The notes under the pieces are model-generated. The model made no database searches, was not told the DNA's origin, and worked only from the letters and a program-made list of their open reading frames with translations. From JBAXRT01 sp037131065 (GTDB lineage Bacteria; Bacteroidota; Bacteroidia; Bacteroidales; FEN-979): a stretch of 14,873 nucleotides of DNA. A program made the position numbers and the translations under genes. Each line of letters starts with the position of its first letter. Position 1 is the first letter of the stretch. The stretch spans positions 1-14,873 of the forward strand of contig JBAXRT010000073.1 in assembly GCA_037131065.1 (NCBI GenBank), read 5' to 3'. Below, piece after piece: positions 1 to 6,678 of the stretch.

Positions 1-4
1 CCGT

Positions 5-976
5 CTACTTACAATTTCTTATGATCAGCTCTTTAGAGGTTTCAAGTCCCATCGACAGCGACTTTGTCCAGTCAGTACAGGCGCCCACCTTATCGCCCAG
101 CTGTAACTTGACCTTTCCCCGGTTTTCATAGGCATTTGCATACCCAGGATTAAGCCTGATGGCATGATCCAGATCTTCCAGTGCCAAAGGAAATTCCTTG
201 AGGACGATCCTGGCGGCAGCTCTGTTGTTACAAGCATTTGCATCGGTCGAATCAATCTTGATCGCTGTAGAATAATCGTTAATGGCATCCTTGAAATTTC
301 CAAGGTAATGCTGCATCATGCCACGGTTTGTAAAGACATCCTGATAGGAGGAATCTTTCATAACAACTGAATCATAATAAATGACTGCACTTTTATAATC
401 CTTCTTTAAAAATTTGATAGCCGCCATATAATTATGGACCATCGGGTCAGGATTTGTCGGATTTAACCCACAGGCTTTCTGAAAAGTATTAAAAGCATCA
501 TCGAAATTTTGTTTTTCATAGTACGCCACACCCAAAATGGTACACGCCTCAAAGTTTTTTGGAAGCATTTTCATGCCTTCTTTAGAAGCCACGATGGCGG
601 AATCATACTCTTGTGACAGCAAATAAGCATAAGCAAGTTTTGTATAGGTAATAGCACTTTTATTATAGCTTAAAGATTTTCTATAATCTTTGATAGCACC
701 TTTGTAATCCTTGCTCTCAGCTTTCTTCCCTGCTGACATAAAATACTCTCTGGCCTTCATTTTGATTGAATCTCCAGGCTTTTTTAGAACAACCTGTTGA
801 GGATTTTTTGTCTTTACATTCCCATTATTTTTTGAACTGGAATCTGGACTTAAAGTGACTGGAATAACGGTAGTTTTTTTGTTACCGGTAGGTTTTGGAT
901 TATTCGTCTGGGATAGCCCCAGGATCGGTATAATCATGTAGCATAAAAGAACAAAAAGTGCAAAAAAACGTCTCAT
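5..976 (-). CDS. Secreted or periplasmic TPR-repeat protein
   Basis: This is a complete 323-aa protein. Residues 1-22 form a signal peptide: Arg-Arg, then a hydrophobic stretch ending near LGLSQ, so export is likely. Residues 23-70 are a low-complexity Lys/Asn/Pro/Ser/Thr-rich linker. From about residue 74 to 310 there are roughly six or seven tetratricopeptide repeats, seen as recurring A..Y....Y..AI..Y..A......A patterns such as 'GNFKDAINDYSTAIKID' and 'ANAYENRGKVKLQLGD'. The final GAC.DW..S...G.......I..C pattern is a common ending of Bacteroidota TPR proteins. TPR arrays are protein-protein scaffolds with no catalytic role, so the partner cannot be told from sequence. The gene starts only 22 bases after lpxB on the same strand, so it is probably the last gene of the surE–lpxB transcript. 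The stop is TAG at 5-7. Gene identity as a TPR protein is firm; function is unknown. Confidence 0.9.
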   Translation of the reverse strand: MRRFFALFVLLCYMIIPILGLSQTNNPKPTGNKKTTVIPVTLSPDSSSKNNGNVKTKNPQQVVLKKPGDSIKMKAREYFMSAGKKAESKDYKGAIKDYRKSLSYNKSAITYTKLAYAYLLSQEYDSAIVASKEGMKMLPKNFEACTILGVAYYEKQNFDDAFNTFQKACGLNPTNPDPMVHNYMAAIKFLKKDYKSAVIYYDSVVMKDSSYQDVFTNRGMMQHYLGNFKDAINDYSTAIKIDSTDANACNNRAAARIVLKEFPLALEDLDHAIRLNPGYANAYENRGKVKLQLGDKVGACTDWTKSLSMGLETSKELIIRNCK

Positions 977-998
977 ACTAATTTTTTGGAATATAAAC

Positions 999-2120
999 TC
1001 AAATTTTATGCAAATATTGTATCATAAGCTTGGCACATCTTTCCGATGCTCCTTTTCCACCCAAAGATTCAACTATCCGGATATATCCGGCACGCATCAT
1101 TTGGCGGTAGTCGTCATTGTCAAGAATTTTATTAAGTTCAGCAACAAGATTCTCTGTTGTCAACTCCTCCTGGATAAATTCTCTGACCAGAAGTTTTTCA
1201 TAAATAAGGTTAACCAGAGAGATGAAAGGTACGTGCACAATCCATCTGGCAATGGCATACGATAAGGGATTTCCTTTATAACAAACTATCTGGGGAACAC
1301 GCAAAAGAGCTGTTTCAAGGGTCGCGGTTCCGGAAGTAACAATTGCTGCAGCCGAATGGAGAAGCAAATCATAGGTTTGGTTGAACAAGACCCTTACAGG
1401 CAAATCATTCAGGATGCTGTTATAAAACTCCTTCGGTATGGCCGGTGCCCCTGCCACGACAAACTGGTGGTCCCCGAATCTCGACACAACCGACGACATA
1501 ACCTTTAGCATGTTACCGACCTCCATCATCCTGCTTCCCGGTAGTAAGGCAATAACAGGACGGTTGTCAAGGGAATTATCTCTGAAAAACGAATCCCGGT
1601 CCGGTTCTGCTGCGCCTGTTTCGATCACATCAAGCAGCGGATGCCCCACAAAATCGACCTCAAGGCCATGTCCGGCATAAAATTTTTTCTCGAAGGGGAG
1701 GATGACGAACATCCGTTCAACCGACTTCCTTATGGTCCTAACCCGGGAAGATTTCCATGCCCAGAGCTGAGGCGATATATAGTAAAAAACCCTGATCCCG
1801 TTCCTGGAAGCAAACTTTGCAATCCTCAGATTGAATCCGGGGTAATCGACCAGGATCAGTACATCAGGTTTATAGCTTAACAGCTCCTTTTCGCAAAAAC
1901 GGAGATTCCCGATTATTTTTCCGAGGTGTGTGATCACCTCCAGGAATCCCATATAGGCAAGATCGCGGTAATGTTTGACAAGAGTCCCCCCGGCTTTCTC
2001 CATGAGATCACCCCCCCAGCAGCGAAAAATTGCTGAAGGGTCGTGATTTTTCAATGCCTTCATAAGGTTAGAGGCATGTAAATCACCCGAAGCTTCACCG
2101 GCAATCAGATAATAGTGCAT
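999..2120 (-). CDS. lpxB: Lipid-A-disaccharide synthase LpxB
   Basis: LpxB (glycosyltransferase family 19) joins UDP-2,3-diacylglucosamine to lipid X to form the lipid A disaccharide at the inner face of the cytoplasmic membrane. The 373-aa length fits the family, whose members are about 370-390 aa. Family signatures run through the protein in order: 'AGEASGDLHASNLM' at residues 7-20, 'LVDYPGFN' near 90 (position of the conserved Asp), 'YISPQLWAW' near 115, 'FVGHPLLD' near 160, 'LLPGSR..EV' near 190, 'TSGTATLE' near 260 and 'SLVNLI' near 300. The ATG at 2120-2118 shares one base with the surE TGA (TGATG), which suggests translational coupling and fixes the start. Its presence implies the organism makes lipid A and so has an outer membrane. 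No truncation or missing key motif is visible. Confidence 0.97.
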   Translation of the reverse strand: MHYYLIAGEASGDLHASNLMKALKNHDPSAIFRCWGGDLMEKAGGTLVKHYRDLAYMGFLEVITHLGKIIGNLRFCEKELLSYKPDVLILVDYPGFNLRIAKFASRNGIRVFYYISPQLWAWKSSRVRTIRKSVERMFVILPFEKKFYAGHGLEVDFVGHPLLDVIETGAAEPDRDSFFRDNSLDNRPVIALLPGSRMMEVGNMLKVMSSVVSRFGDHQFVVAGAPAIPKEFYNSILNDLPVRVLFNQTYDLLLHSAAAIVTSGTATLETALLRVPQIVCYKGNPLSYAIARWIVHVPFISLVNLIYEKLLVREFIQEELTTENLVAELNKILDNDDYRQMMRAGYIRIVESLGGKGASERCAKLMIQYLHKI

Positions 2121-2884
2121 CAGAACCAGTTTTGCAGGGTTTGGAGGGCCTCGTTCGCTGTAAAATCAAAATGAACCGGTACAACAGCCACATAGCGGTT
2201 CTCAAGCGCCCACTGGTCAGTATCAATCCCATCTCCTATCTTCACAAAAACCCCTTTCATCCAGAAGTATTTCCGCCCGTTGGGATCCTTTCTCTCATCA
2301 AAATCTTCCTGCCATGTACCTTCCGACTGTCTGCAAACTTTTATCCCCCTGATACGGGACTCCGGCAGATCGGGGATATTTACATTCAGGCAGACACCCG
2401 GCGGCAAACCTTTTTTTATGACCTTTTCAGCGATCCGGGTGACGAATTTGTGTGAGGGCCTGAAATCAGCTTTCATACTGTAATTATTCAGTGAAAATCC
2501 AACAGAAGGAACACCAGCCATGGCACCTTCAAACACAGCTGCCATCGTTCCAGAATAGATGATATTGATAGAGGCATTGGTACCATGGTTGATCCCGGAG
2601 AAAAGAAAATCAGGACGACGTTTAAGTACCACCTTAAATGCCAGCTTAACGCAATCGGCCGGGGTTCCGCTGCAGCTGTATTCCTCATAACTCTCCTCTT
2701 TGGCAATCAGGTCCAGTCGCAGGGGGACATTGATCGTAACCGCATGTGCAGTCCCCGACTGGGGGCGATCCGGAGCGACCACAATCACGTGTCCCATTGG
2801 CCTGATAAAATCGATCAGCGACCTGATACCGGGGGCTTTTATACTGTCATCATTCGTAATGAGAATGAGTGGTTTTTTCTTCAT
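2120..2884 (-). CDS. surE: 5'/3'-nucleotidase SurE
   Basis: SurE is a metal-dependent phosphatase of the survival-protein family that releases phosphate from nucleoside 5'- and 3'-monophosphates in the cytoplasm. The 254-aa length is typical. The expected metal and active-site residues are present: the Asp pair in 'ILITNDDSIKAPGI' (D12, D13), the serine in 'APDRPQSGTAHAVT' (S43) and the asparagine in 'FSGINHGTN' (N99). The family signature 'IIYSGTMAAVFEGAMAG' follows. The gene lies directly before lpxB with a one-base overlap (TGATG at 2122-2118), an arrangement common in Bacteroidota. It is probably the first gene of the surE–lpxB–TPR transcript, because the 92-base region upstream separates it from a divergent plus-strand gene and holds a −7-like element on the minus strand. 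No oddities are seen in the protein. Confidence 0.96.
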   Translation of the reverse strand: MKKKPLILITNDDSIKAPGIRSLIDFIRPMGHVIVVAPDRPQSGTAHAVTINVPLRLDLIAKEESYEEYSCSGTPADCVKLAFKVVLKRRPDFLFSGINHGTNASINIIYSGTMAAVFEGAMAGVPSVGFSLNNYSMKADFRPSHKFVTRIAEKVIKKGLPPGVCLNVNIPDLPESRIRGIKVCRQSEGTWQEDFDERKDPNGRKYFWMKGVFVKIGDGIDTDQWALENRYVAVVPVHFDFTANEALQTLQNWF

Positions 2885-2920
2885 CGGGAAAAATAAATTG
2901 AGATCCTGGGCATGGAAAAG

Positions 2921-2953
2921 TTGTCAAAATTATGAATAAATCCCGTAGCTTTG
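2921..2953 (+). promoter_or_regulatory. Bacteroidota-type promoter for the 2977 gene
   Basis: TAGCTTTG at 2946-2953 matches the Bacteroidota housekeeping −7 consensus TAnnTTTG exactly. A TTG at 2921-2923 lies 22 bases upstream, within the spacing reported for the −33 element in this phylum. Transcription would start about 6-10 bases after 2953, giving a short leader before the ATG at 2977. The match and position are seen directly; activity is inference. Confidence 0.55.
2925..2932 (-). promoter_or_regulatory. Possible −7 element for the surE operon
   Basis: On the minus strand this site reads TAATTTTG, an exact fit to TAnnTTTG, placed about 40 bases before the surE ATG. No TTG or TTTG is found at the expected −33 distance, so it is weaker than the opposing promoter. 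It lies between the −33-like and −7 elements of that promoter, so the two divergent promoters would compete for the same DNA. Confidence 0.35.
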
Positions 2954-2976
2954 GGGTTTAATACAGAAAAAGACTG

Positions 2977-3684
2977 ATGCGATTTTTGTTCCTTTTACTC
3001 TTTGTTTTTCTTGCCCTGGTTACCCAGGGGCAGAACAGGATTTTGAACCCCGGGTTCGAAGAAAAATCGGGATGCCCTTCCAGGCCGGGTCAGATATACC
3101 TTGCAAATGACTGGTTCAGTCCCAATAACGGGTCTCCCGATTATTTCAATGATTGCAGTCCTTCCCTGGAATTCGGAACTGAATTCAACAAAAAGGGAGG
3201 CAGATTGCCCCATTCTGGTCATGGTTATGCCGGTCTTCAGTTTTACAACATGAACCGGAATGAATATTATGAGTACCTCGAGACCAGTTTCGACACCGCG
3301 CTGACAGCTGGCCAGCTTTATTGCATCAACGCTTGGGTAAGCCTGGGAAATGCCTCTTATGCTTTTAATGAATTTGATGCGGTTATTTCCGTCGAGGAAT
3401 TTAAAACGGTCCAGCCTGTCAAACTGAAGGTGACACATACAATCCTGAGCAACGGAAGCTATCTCACCGACAAGGAAAAATGGATGTGTATCAAGGGGGT
3501 TTATAAAGCCAGGGGGGGGGAACGTTATATTACAATTGGTCAGTTTTCCGAAAAGGATGAATACTGGAATATCCAGACCCGGTCATCCACAGACTCGATT
3601 TTCAAATCATCCTACTATTTTATCGACGATGTCACACTCGAGCAGGTATCGGAGATAACCGGCTGCTCATGCAGGCAGCCGTGA
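2977..3684 (+). CDS. Secreted jelly-roll (carbohydrate-binding-module-like) protein of unknown function
   Basis: This is a 235-aa protein with a clear signal peptide (residues 1-18, nearly all Phe/Leu/Val after Met-Arg, ending VTQGQ), so it is exported. The mature part opens with 'ILNPGFEEKSGCP', followed by 'NDWFSPNNGSPDYFNDC', and ends with 'GGERYITIGQF' and 'YYFIDDVTLEQV'. This layout is the galactose-binding-like beta-sandwich found at the start of many Bacteroidota surface proteins, where it is often fused to OmpA or sorting domains. Here it stands alone: after the domain only about ten residues remain, including CSC, and no OmpA or type IX sorting domain follows. Ligand and role are unknown. 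The gene is a single plus-strand unit, divergent from surE, and stops six bases before the end of maf. A run of nine G within the coding sequence (3512-3520) is unusual. The frame through it is supported by the GGERYITIG motif. Confidence 0.85.
   Translation: MRFLFLLLFVFLALVTQGQNRILNPGFEEKSGCPSRPGQIYLANDWFSPNNGSPDYFNDCSPSLEFGTEFNKKGGRLPHSGHGYAGLQFYNMNRNEYYEYLETSFDTALTAGQLYCINAWVSLGNASYAFNEFDAVISVEEFKTVQPVKLKVTHTILSNGSYLTDKEKWMCIKGVYKARGGERYITIGQFSEKDEYWNIQTRSSTDSIFKSSYYFIDDVTLEQVSEITGCSCRQP
3512..3520 (+). repeat. Nine-G homopolymer tract inside the secreted-protein gene
   Basis: Nine consecutive G encode the end of Arg, two Gly and the start of Glu in 'KARGGERYITIG'. By my reading, losing one G shifts the frame and the new frame stays open to a TAA at 3656-3658. 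Gaining one G leads to a TGA at 3558-3560. G tracts of this length are known slippage sites for phase variation in other bacteria; activity here is not shown. Confidence 0.8.
3661..3680. terminator. Small hairpin at convergent gene ends (weak terminator candidate)
   Basis: GGCTGC at 3661-3666 pairs with GCAGCC at 3675-3680 around an 8-base loop. It sits in the last codons of the secreted-protein gene, just before the end of the convergent maf gene. There is no T run after it in either direction, so a true intrinsic terminator is doubtful. Confidence 0.2.
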
Positions 3685-3690
3685 TTCCTT

Positions 3691-4275
3691 CTAGAAATTC
3701 AGGAGATGCTCGTATAATTCCTTGACCGGAAGCCCCATAATATTGAAGTAAGATCCTTCAATCTTACTGATCCCGATATATCCTATCCACTCCTGGCAGC
3801 CATATCCCCCCGCCTTGTCGAAGGGCTGAAAGTTATCGATATAGTAGTCGATCTCTTCCATCGTAAGATCCTTGAAATGGACAACAGATGTCACATGGAA
3901 ATTTACCTTTTTTTTCTTTGACTTGATACAGACCGCAGTGACTACTTCATGCCGTTTCCCCGACAGTTTCTGCAACATGATGACCGCCTCCTCATAATTC
4001 TTTGGCTTTCCAAGGATCTCGTTATTGATGCTGACAATCGTATCGGCAGCAATGATCACTGCGTGCGCGGAGAGCCGTGAGGCGTCAAAACAGTCTGCTT
4101 TCAGGTTGGCCAGAAATACTGCCACCTCCTCAGGTGTCAATCCCTGAGGATACTCCTCCCTGACATTGGAGGTTACAATCTCAAAATCAAGACCAAGTTC
4201 CTTGAGCAGATACTGCCGTCTCGGTGATTCTGAGGCCAGGATAAGTTTATAATCCTTGAGGCGTCGGTTTATCAT
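3691..4275 (-). CDS. maf: Maf-family nucleotide pyrophosphatase (dTTP/UTP type)
   Basis: Maf proteins hydrolyse non-canonical or excess nucleoside triphosphates to monophosphates in the cytoplasm. With the start chosen here the protein is 194 aa, the usual family length. It shows the N-terminal 'LILASESPRRQ' loop (residues 11-21), the catalytic Asp in 'AADTIVSIN' (D78), 'LGKPKNYEEA' and the C-terminal 'DKAGGYGCQEWIG' and 'IEGSYFNIMGLPV'. The DKAG.YG.Q pattern resembles E. coli YhdE (dTTP/UTP pyrophosphatase) rather than YceF, so that subtype is inferred. The frame is open back to an ATG at 4341, but that would add 22 unrelated residues and overlap the prenyltransferase by 64 bases. The ATG at 4275-4273 lies two bases after the prenyltransferase TAG and right before the conserved core, so I prefer it. 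This is the last gene of the DUF2520–HAD–UbiA–maf unit. Confidence 0.93.
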   Translation of the reverse strand: MINRRLKDYKLILASESPRRQYLLKELGLDFEIVTSNVREEYPQGLTPEEVAVFLANLKADCFDASRLSAHAVIIAADTIVSINNEILGKPKNYEEAVIMLQKLSGKRHEVVTAVCIKSKKKKVNFHVTSVVHFKDLTMEEIDYYIDNFQPFDKAGGYGCQEWIGYIGISKIEGSYFNIMGLPVKELYEHLLNF

Positions 4276-4277
4276 AT

Positions 4278-5249
4278 CTAGTTGCTGCTTATATATAAAA
4301 TCTGCATGGACAAAATTCCGGCCAGCATTATGACCTTGCAAAGGTTGCTTAAAAAGTGAAACTCACCCTTTTCTCTTGCCGTAATAAGTTTTAAAAGTAA
4401 ATAAAGTGTCGGAAGCTGAACAGCGATCATAAAATACCAGAATACCATGTTGAACTCAAGTCTGAAAAAGATGATCTGCCAACGGCCAAGAAAAATCATC
4501 GTGATTATTGTAAGCCCGGCAACAATCCATTTGGATCCCTTCAGCCCAAGGACAACCGGCAGAGTCCTGCATCCAAATGTTTCGTCTCCTTTCCAGTCTT
4601 CAACGTCCTTGATGATCTCCCTGATAAATGACACTAAAAATGAAAACAGGGCATAAATCAGGAAAAGCCTTGTTACCCAGCTGAAGTTTCCAACCACCAG
4701 AAGGAATCTTTCTGCATCGACCTTCAAAGTAAAAAATTCAAAAAGCCAGACGATCAGAACCACCAGCGACGAAAGAAGGGCAACGATAAGGTTCCCCCAA
4801 ACAAGAAGGCTCTTATATTTTGCGGAATAGAACCAGAGCAACCCGGTAATCACGGGAAAAATCAGGCCAAAGGCAATAACCCTGACCCTGAACGCAAGAT
4901 AAAAGCCCAGGATAATGGCAATCCCATTCAAAATGAGATGGAGTTTAATCGCCTGTCGCTGGGATATCAGCTTGTTTACAACCAGCTTTTCCGGTTTATT
5001 GATCTGGTCGATCTTTAGGTCAAAGTAATCATTGATGACGTAGCCCCCGATGGTGATCAGGACAGTTGTGAGGACAAGGATCGAGAAGTCGAGGACACCC
5101 GATAGCTGATCGCTGTCTCCCTGGTAAAGGAAAGGAACCAGAATACTGTACCTCAGCAAAAACTGTGTAAGGATGATCAGCAGGATATTAGGCAACCTGA
5201 TCAGCTGCGCAATCGATTTTAATTTTGCTGTTATATCAGTCCCTGCCAT
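4278..5249 (-). CDS. UbiA-family prenyltransferase (geranylgeranylglycerol-phosphate geranylgeranyltransferase-like)
   Basis: This is a 323-aa integral membrane protein with about eight or nine hydrophobic segments. UbiA enzymes transfer a prenyl chain from prenyl diphosphate to an acceptor within the membrane, using two Asp-rich motifs that bind Mg2+ and diphosphate. Both are intact: 'NDYFDLKID' (residues 73-81, followed by 'QINKPEKLV') and 'DVEDWKGD' (residues 215-222, followed by 'ETFGCRTLPVVLG'). Bacteroidota proteins in this operon position are usually annotated as geranylgeranylglycerol-phosphate geranylgeranyltransferase because they resemble the archaeal ether-lipid enzyme. The real acceptor is not known to me, and menaquinone MenA or another lipid acceptor cannot be excluded. 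Neighbours are the KdsC-like HAD gene 38 bases upstream and maf two bases downstream, so the genes are almost surely co-transcribed. The 38-base leader is purine-rich on the coding strand. Confidence 0.88.
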   Translation of the reverse strand: MAGTDITAKLKSIAQLIRLPNILLIILTQFLLRYSILVPFLYQGDSDQLSGVLDFSILVLTTVLITIGGYVINDYFDLKIDQINKPEKLVVNKLISQRQAIKLHLILNGIAIILGFYLAFRVRVIAFGLIFPVITGLLWFYSAKYKSLLVWGNLIVALLSSLVVLIVWLFEFFTLKVDAERFLLVVGNFSWVTRLFLIYALFSFLVSFIREIIKDVEDWKGDETFGCRTLPVVLGLKGSKWIVAGLTIITMIFLGRWQIIFFRLEFNMVFWYFMIAVQLPTLYLLLKLITAREKGEFHFLSNLCKVIMLAGILSMQILYISSN

Positions 5250-5287
5250 ATAAGGTTGTTATTTTCCTTTTCTTTTTCCTTTTTCAC

Positions 5288-5809
5288 TTACCAGTGGTAA
5301 GCATCATCATTCATCCATTTCCCCTGAACTTTCAGTACCTGTTCAATTACATCACGCACACAGCCTTTGCCTCCGGGGAAATGGGATATGTACTTTGCAA
5401 CCGATTTTATCTCTTCTGCAGCATCAGACGGGCAGGTCGAAACGCCAGCCTCGAGCATCAGTGCATAGTCAGGGATATCATCACCCATAAACAGGACCTG
5501 TGAAGCGGACAGATTATGCTTTTCAAGGTATTCGTGATAAACTGTAATCTTGTTTTCAACTCCCAGGAACAGATCGGTCACCATAACGGCATTCATCCGG
5601 TGTATCATGGAAGCGGAGTGTGCCCCGGAAATCACAGCAACCCGGTAACCTTTTTTAATGGCCAGCTGAAGGGCATACCCGTCTTTGACGTTGGATATCC
5701 GGTAGGCTTCCCCGTCGCTGGTCATGATCACACTACCATCGGTCATGACACCATCATAATCAAAAATGAATGTATTAATATGCCTGAGTAACTCTTTATA
5801 ATTGGCCAT
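5288..5809 (-). CDS. KdsC-like HAD phosphatase (3-deoxy-D-manno-octulosonate 8-phosphate phosphatase family)
   Basis: The protein is a cap-less (C0) HAD-superfamily phosphatase of 173 aa, matching KdsC, which dephosphorylates Kdo-8-phosphate on the way to lipopolysaccharide Kdo. Motif I is 'FDYDGVMTDG' (nucleophile D17, D19), followed by 'NVKDGYALQLA' (D43), motif II 'VISGAHS' (S61), a Lys in 'GVENKITVY' (K87), motif IV 'GDDIPDYALM' (D110, D111, D114) and the C-terminal 'GGKGCVRDVIEQVL'. Classical KdsC has ITGR in motif II; here it is ISGA, so the substrate may be a different sugar-acid phosphate such as KDN-9-phosphate, or something else tied to this operon. The frame is open to an upstream ATG at 5863, but the conserved start is the ATG at 5809-5807, which overlaps the end of the DUF2520 gene by 14 bases in another frame and suggests coupled translation. 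Confidence 0.88.
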   Translation of the reverse strand: MANYKELLRHINTFIFDYDGVMTDGSVIMTSDGEAYRISNVKDGYALQLAIKKGYRVAVISGAHSASMIHRMNAVMVTDLFLGVENKITVYHEYLEKHNLSASQVLFMGDDIPDYALMLEAGVSTCPSDAAEEIKSVAKYISHFPGGKGCVRDVIEQVLKVQGKWMNDDAYHW

Positions 5810-6593
5810 GAAGTCTTTTATATTTAATGATATTTTGGGTGATGATATCGTAAAGTTCAACAAAGTCCGGAAAATCTTTCAACAGTTGCCTTTGGCTTTC
5901 CAGCACCTTGTGATCGCCACGGATCGCTGGTCCAGTCTGGTTTTTAAAGACTGATCCCCCTCTGGCATTCAATGCTGTCTGCCCGATGATCGGCTCCAGA
6001 AGGGAGAAAGGAATCCCGTGGCTTTTCAGAATCTCCTCAGCTGCCGTGTACATGAAATTTGTGAAGTTATTGGCTAACACAGCAGTAAGGTGAAGAATTC
6101 TCCGTTTTTCACTGTTTATCCGGTGAACCTTCCCGGAAATTTTATTTGCAAGTTCCATGAGTTGCCTTCTGCTTTCAGGATTGTTAGCTTCAACACACAA
6201 CGGAATGTCGTAAAAAGAAACCTGGTTCCTGATTGAAAAAGTCTGCAGCGGGTAAAAAACTCCATAATGTGAAGCATACGGACCCAAGATCTCCATCGGG
6301 AGGGATCCCGAGCAATGGGCAATCAGACTGTCGCCTGGTTTGAGTATCTTTGCCACTGTTTCAATGGCAGAATCAGAAACAGAGAGAATATACAGATCTG
6401 CCCCGGTGAAAATTTTATCCTGTCCTGATGCGAATTCAGCACCAATATCTTTGGCAAGTTTTTTACCTTTGGAGGGAAGACGGTCAAAAACCTGGGACAC
6501 CTTTATGCCATTTGCCTTAAAAACCCTTGCCAGATGCGTACCTAAGTTTCCGGCGCCAAGGATCACTACTTCGGAAATGGCATGTCCTGTCAT
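5796..6593 (-). CDS. Rossmann-fold / DUF2520 dehydrogenase-like protein
   Basis: This 265-aa cytoplasmic protein has an N-terminal NAD(P)-binding Rossmann domain and a C-terminal helical DUF2520 domain. It resembles the 6-phosphogluconate/ketopantoate/pyrroline-5-carboxylate reductase class by layout. The dinucleotide loop is 'VVILGAGNLGTHLA' (G13, G15, G18). The next strand ends with 'VFDR' (D37, R38), which does not settle NAD against NADP. 'YILSVSDSAIETVAKIL' and 'LIAHCSGSLPMEILG' are typical of the second half of the Rossmann domain, and 'FYPLQTFS' and 'LTAVLANNFTNFM' belong to the DUF2520 part. No substrate is established for the family as far as I know. It is the first gene of the block leading to HAD, UbiA and maf, and it is divergent from the thioredoxin-like gene across 85 bases. 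The minus-strand upstream region has only an imperfect −7 (TA, three bases, TTTG). Confidence 0.9.
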   Translation of the reverse strand: MTGHAISEVVILGAGNLGTHLARVFKANGIKVSQVFDRLPSKGKKLAKDIGAEFASGQDKIFTGADLYILSVSDSAIETVAKILKPGDSLIAHCSGSLPMEILGPYASHYGVFYPLQTFSIRNQVSFYDIPLCVEANNPESRRQLMELANKISGKVHRINSEKRRILHLTAVLANNFTNFMYTAAEEILKSHGIPFSLLEPIIGQTALNARGGSVFKNQTGPAIRGDHKVLESQRQLLKDFPDFVELYDIITQNIIKYKRLHGQL

Positions 6594-6628
6594 GAAAAAT
6601 TTTTCTAAAAGTACAAAATATATGAAAC

Positions 6629-6636
6629 TACCTTTG
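6629..6636 (+). promoter_or_regulatory. Bacteroidota −7 element for the thioredoxin-like gene
   Basis: TACCTTTG fits TAnnTTTG exactly and lies about 43 bases before the ATG at 6679. The region 17-23 bases upstream is T/A-rich but holds no TTG or TTTG, so only the −7 half is supported. It is the only exact match on the plus strand of this 85-base divergent spacer. Confidence 0.4.
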
Positions 6637-6678
6637 TAATTTACGTATTGATATCCCGTTTATAAGAAAAGTAATCAA

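Noticed and set aside
4276..4341. Upstream ATG extension of maf to 4341
   Set aside because: It lies within the prenyltransferase coding sequence in another frame, adds residues unlike Maf, and a better ATG at 4275 sits just before the conserved SESPRR loop.
5810..5863. Upstream ATG extension of the HAD gene to 5863
   Set aside because: It would lengthen the overlap with DUF2520 to 68 bases and add 18 residues before the normal KdsC start.
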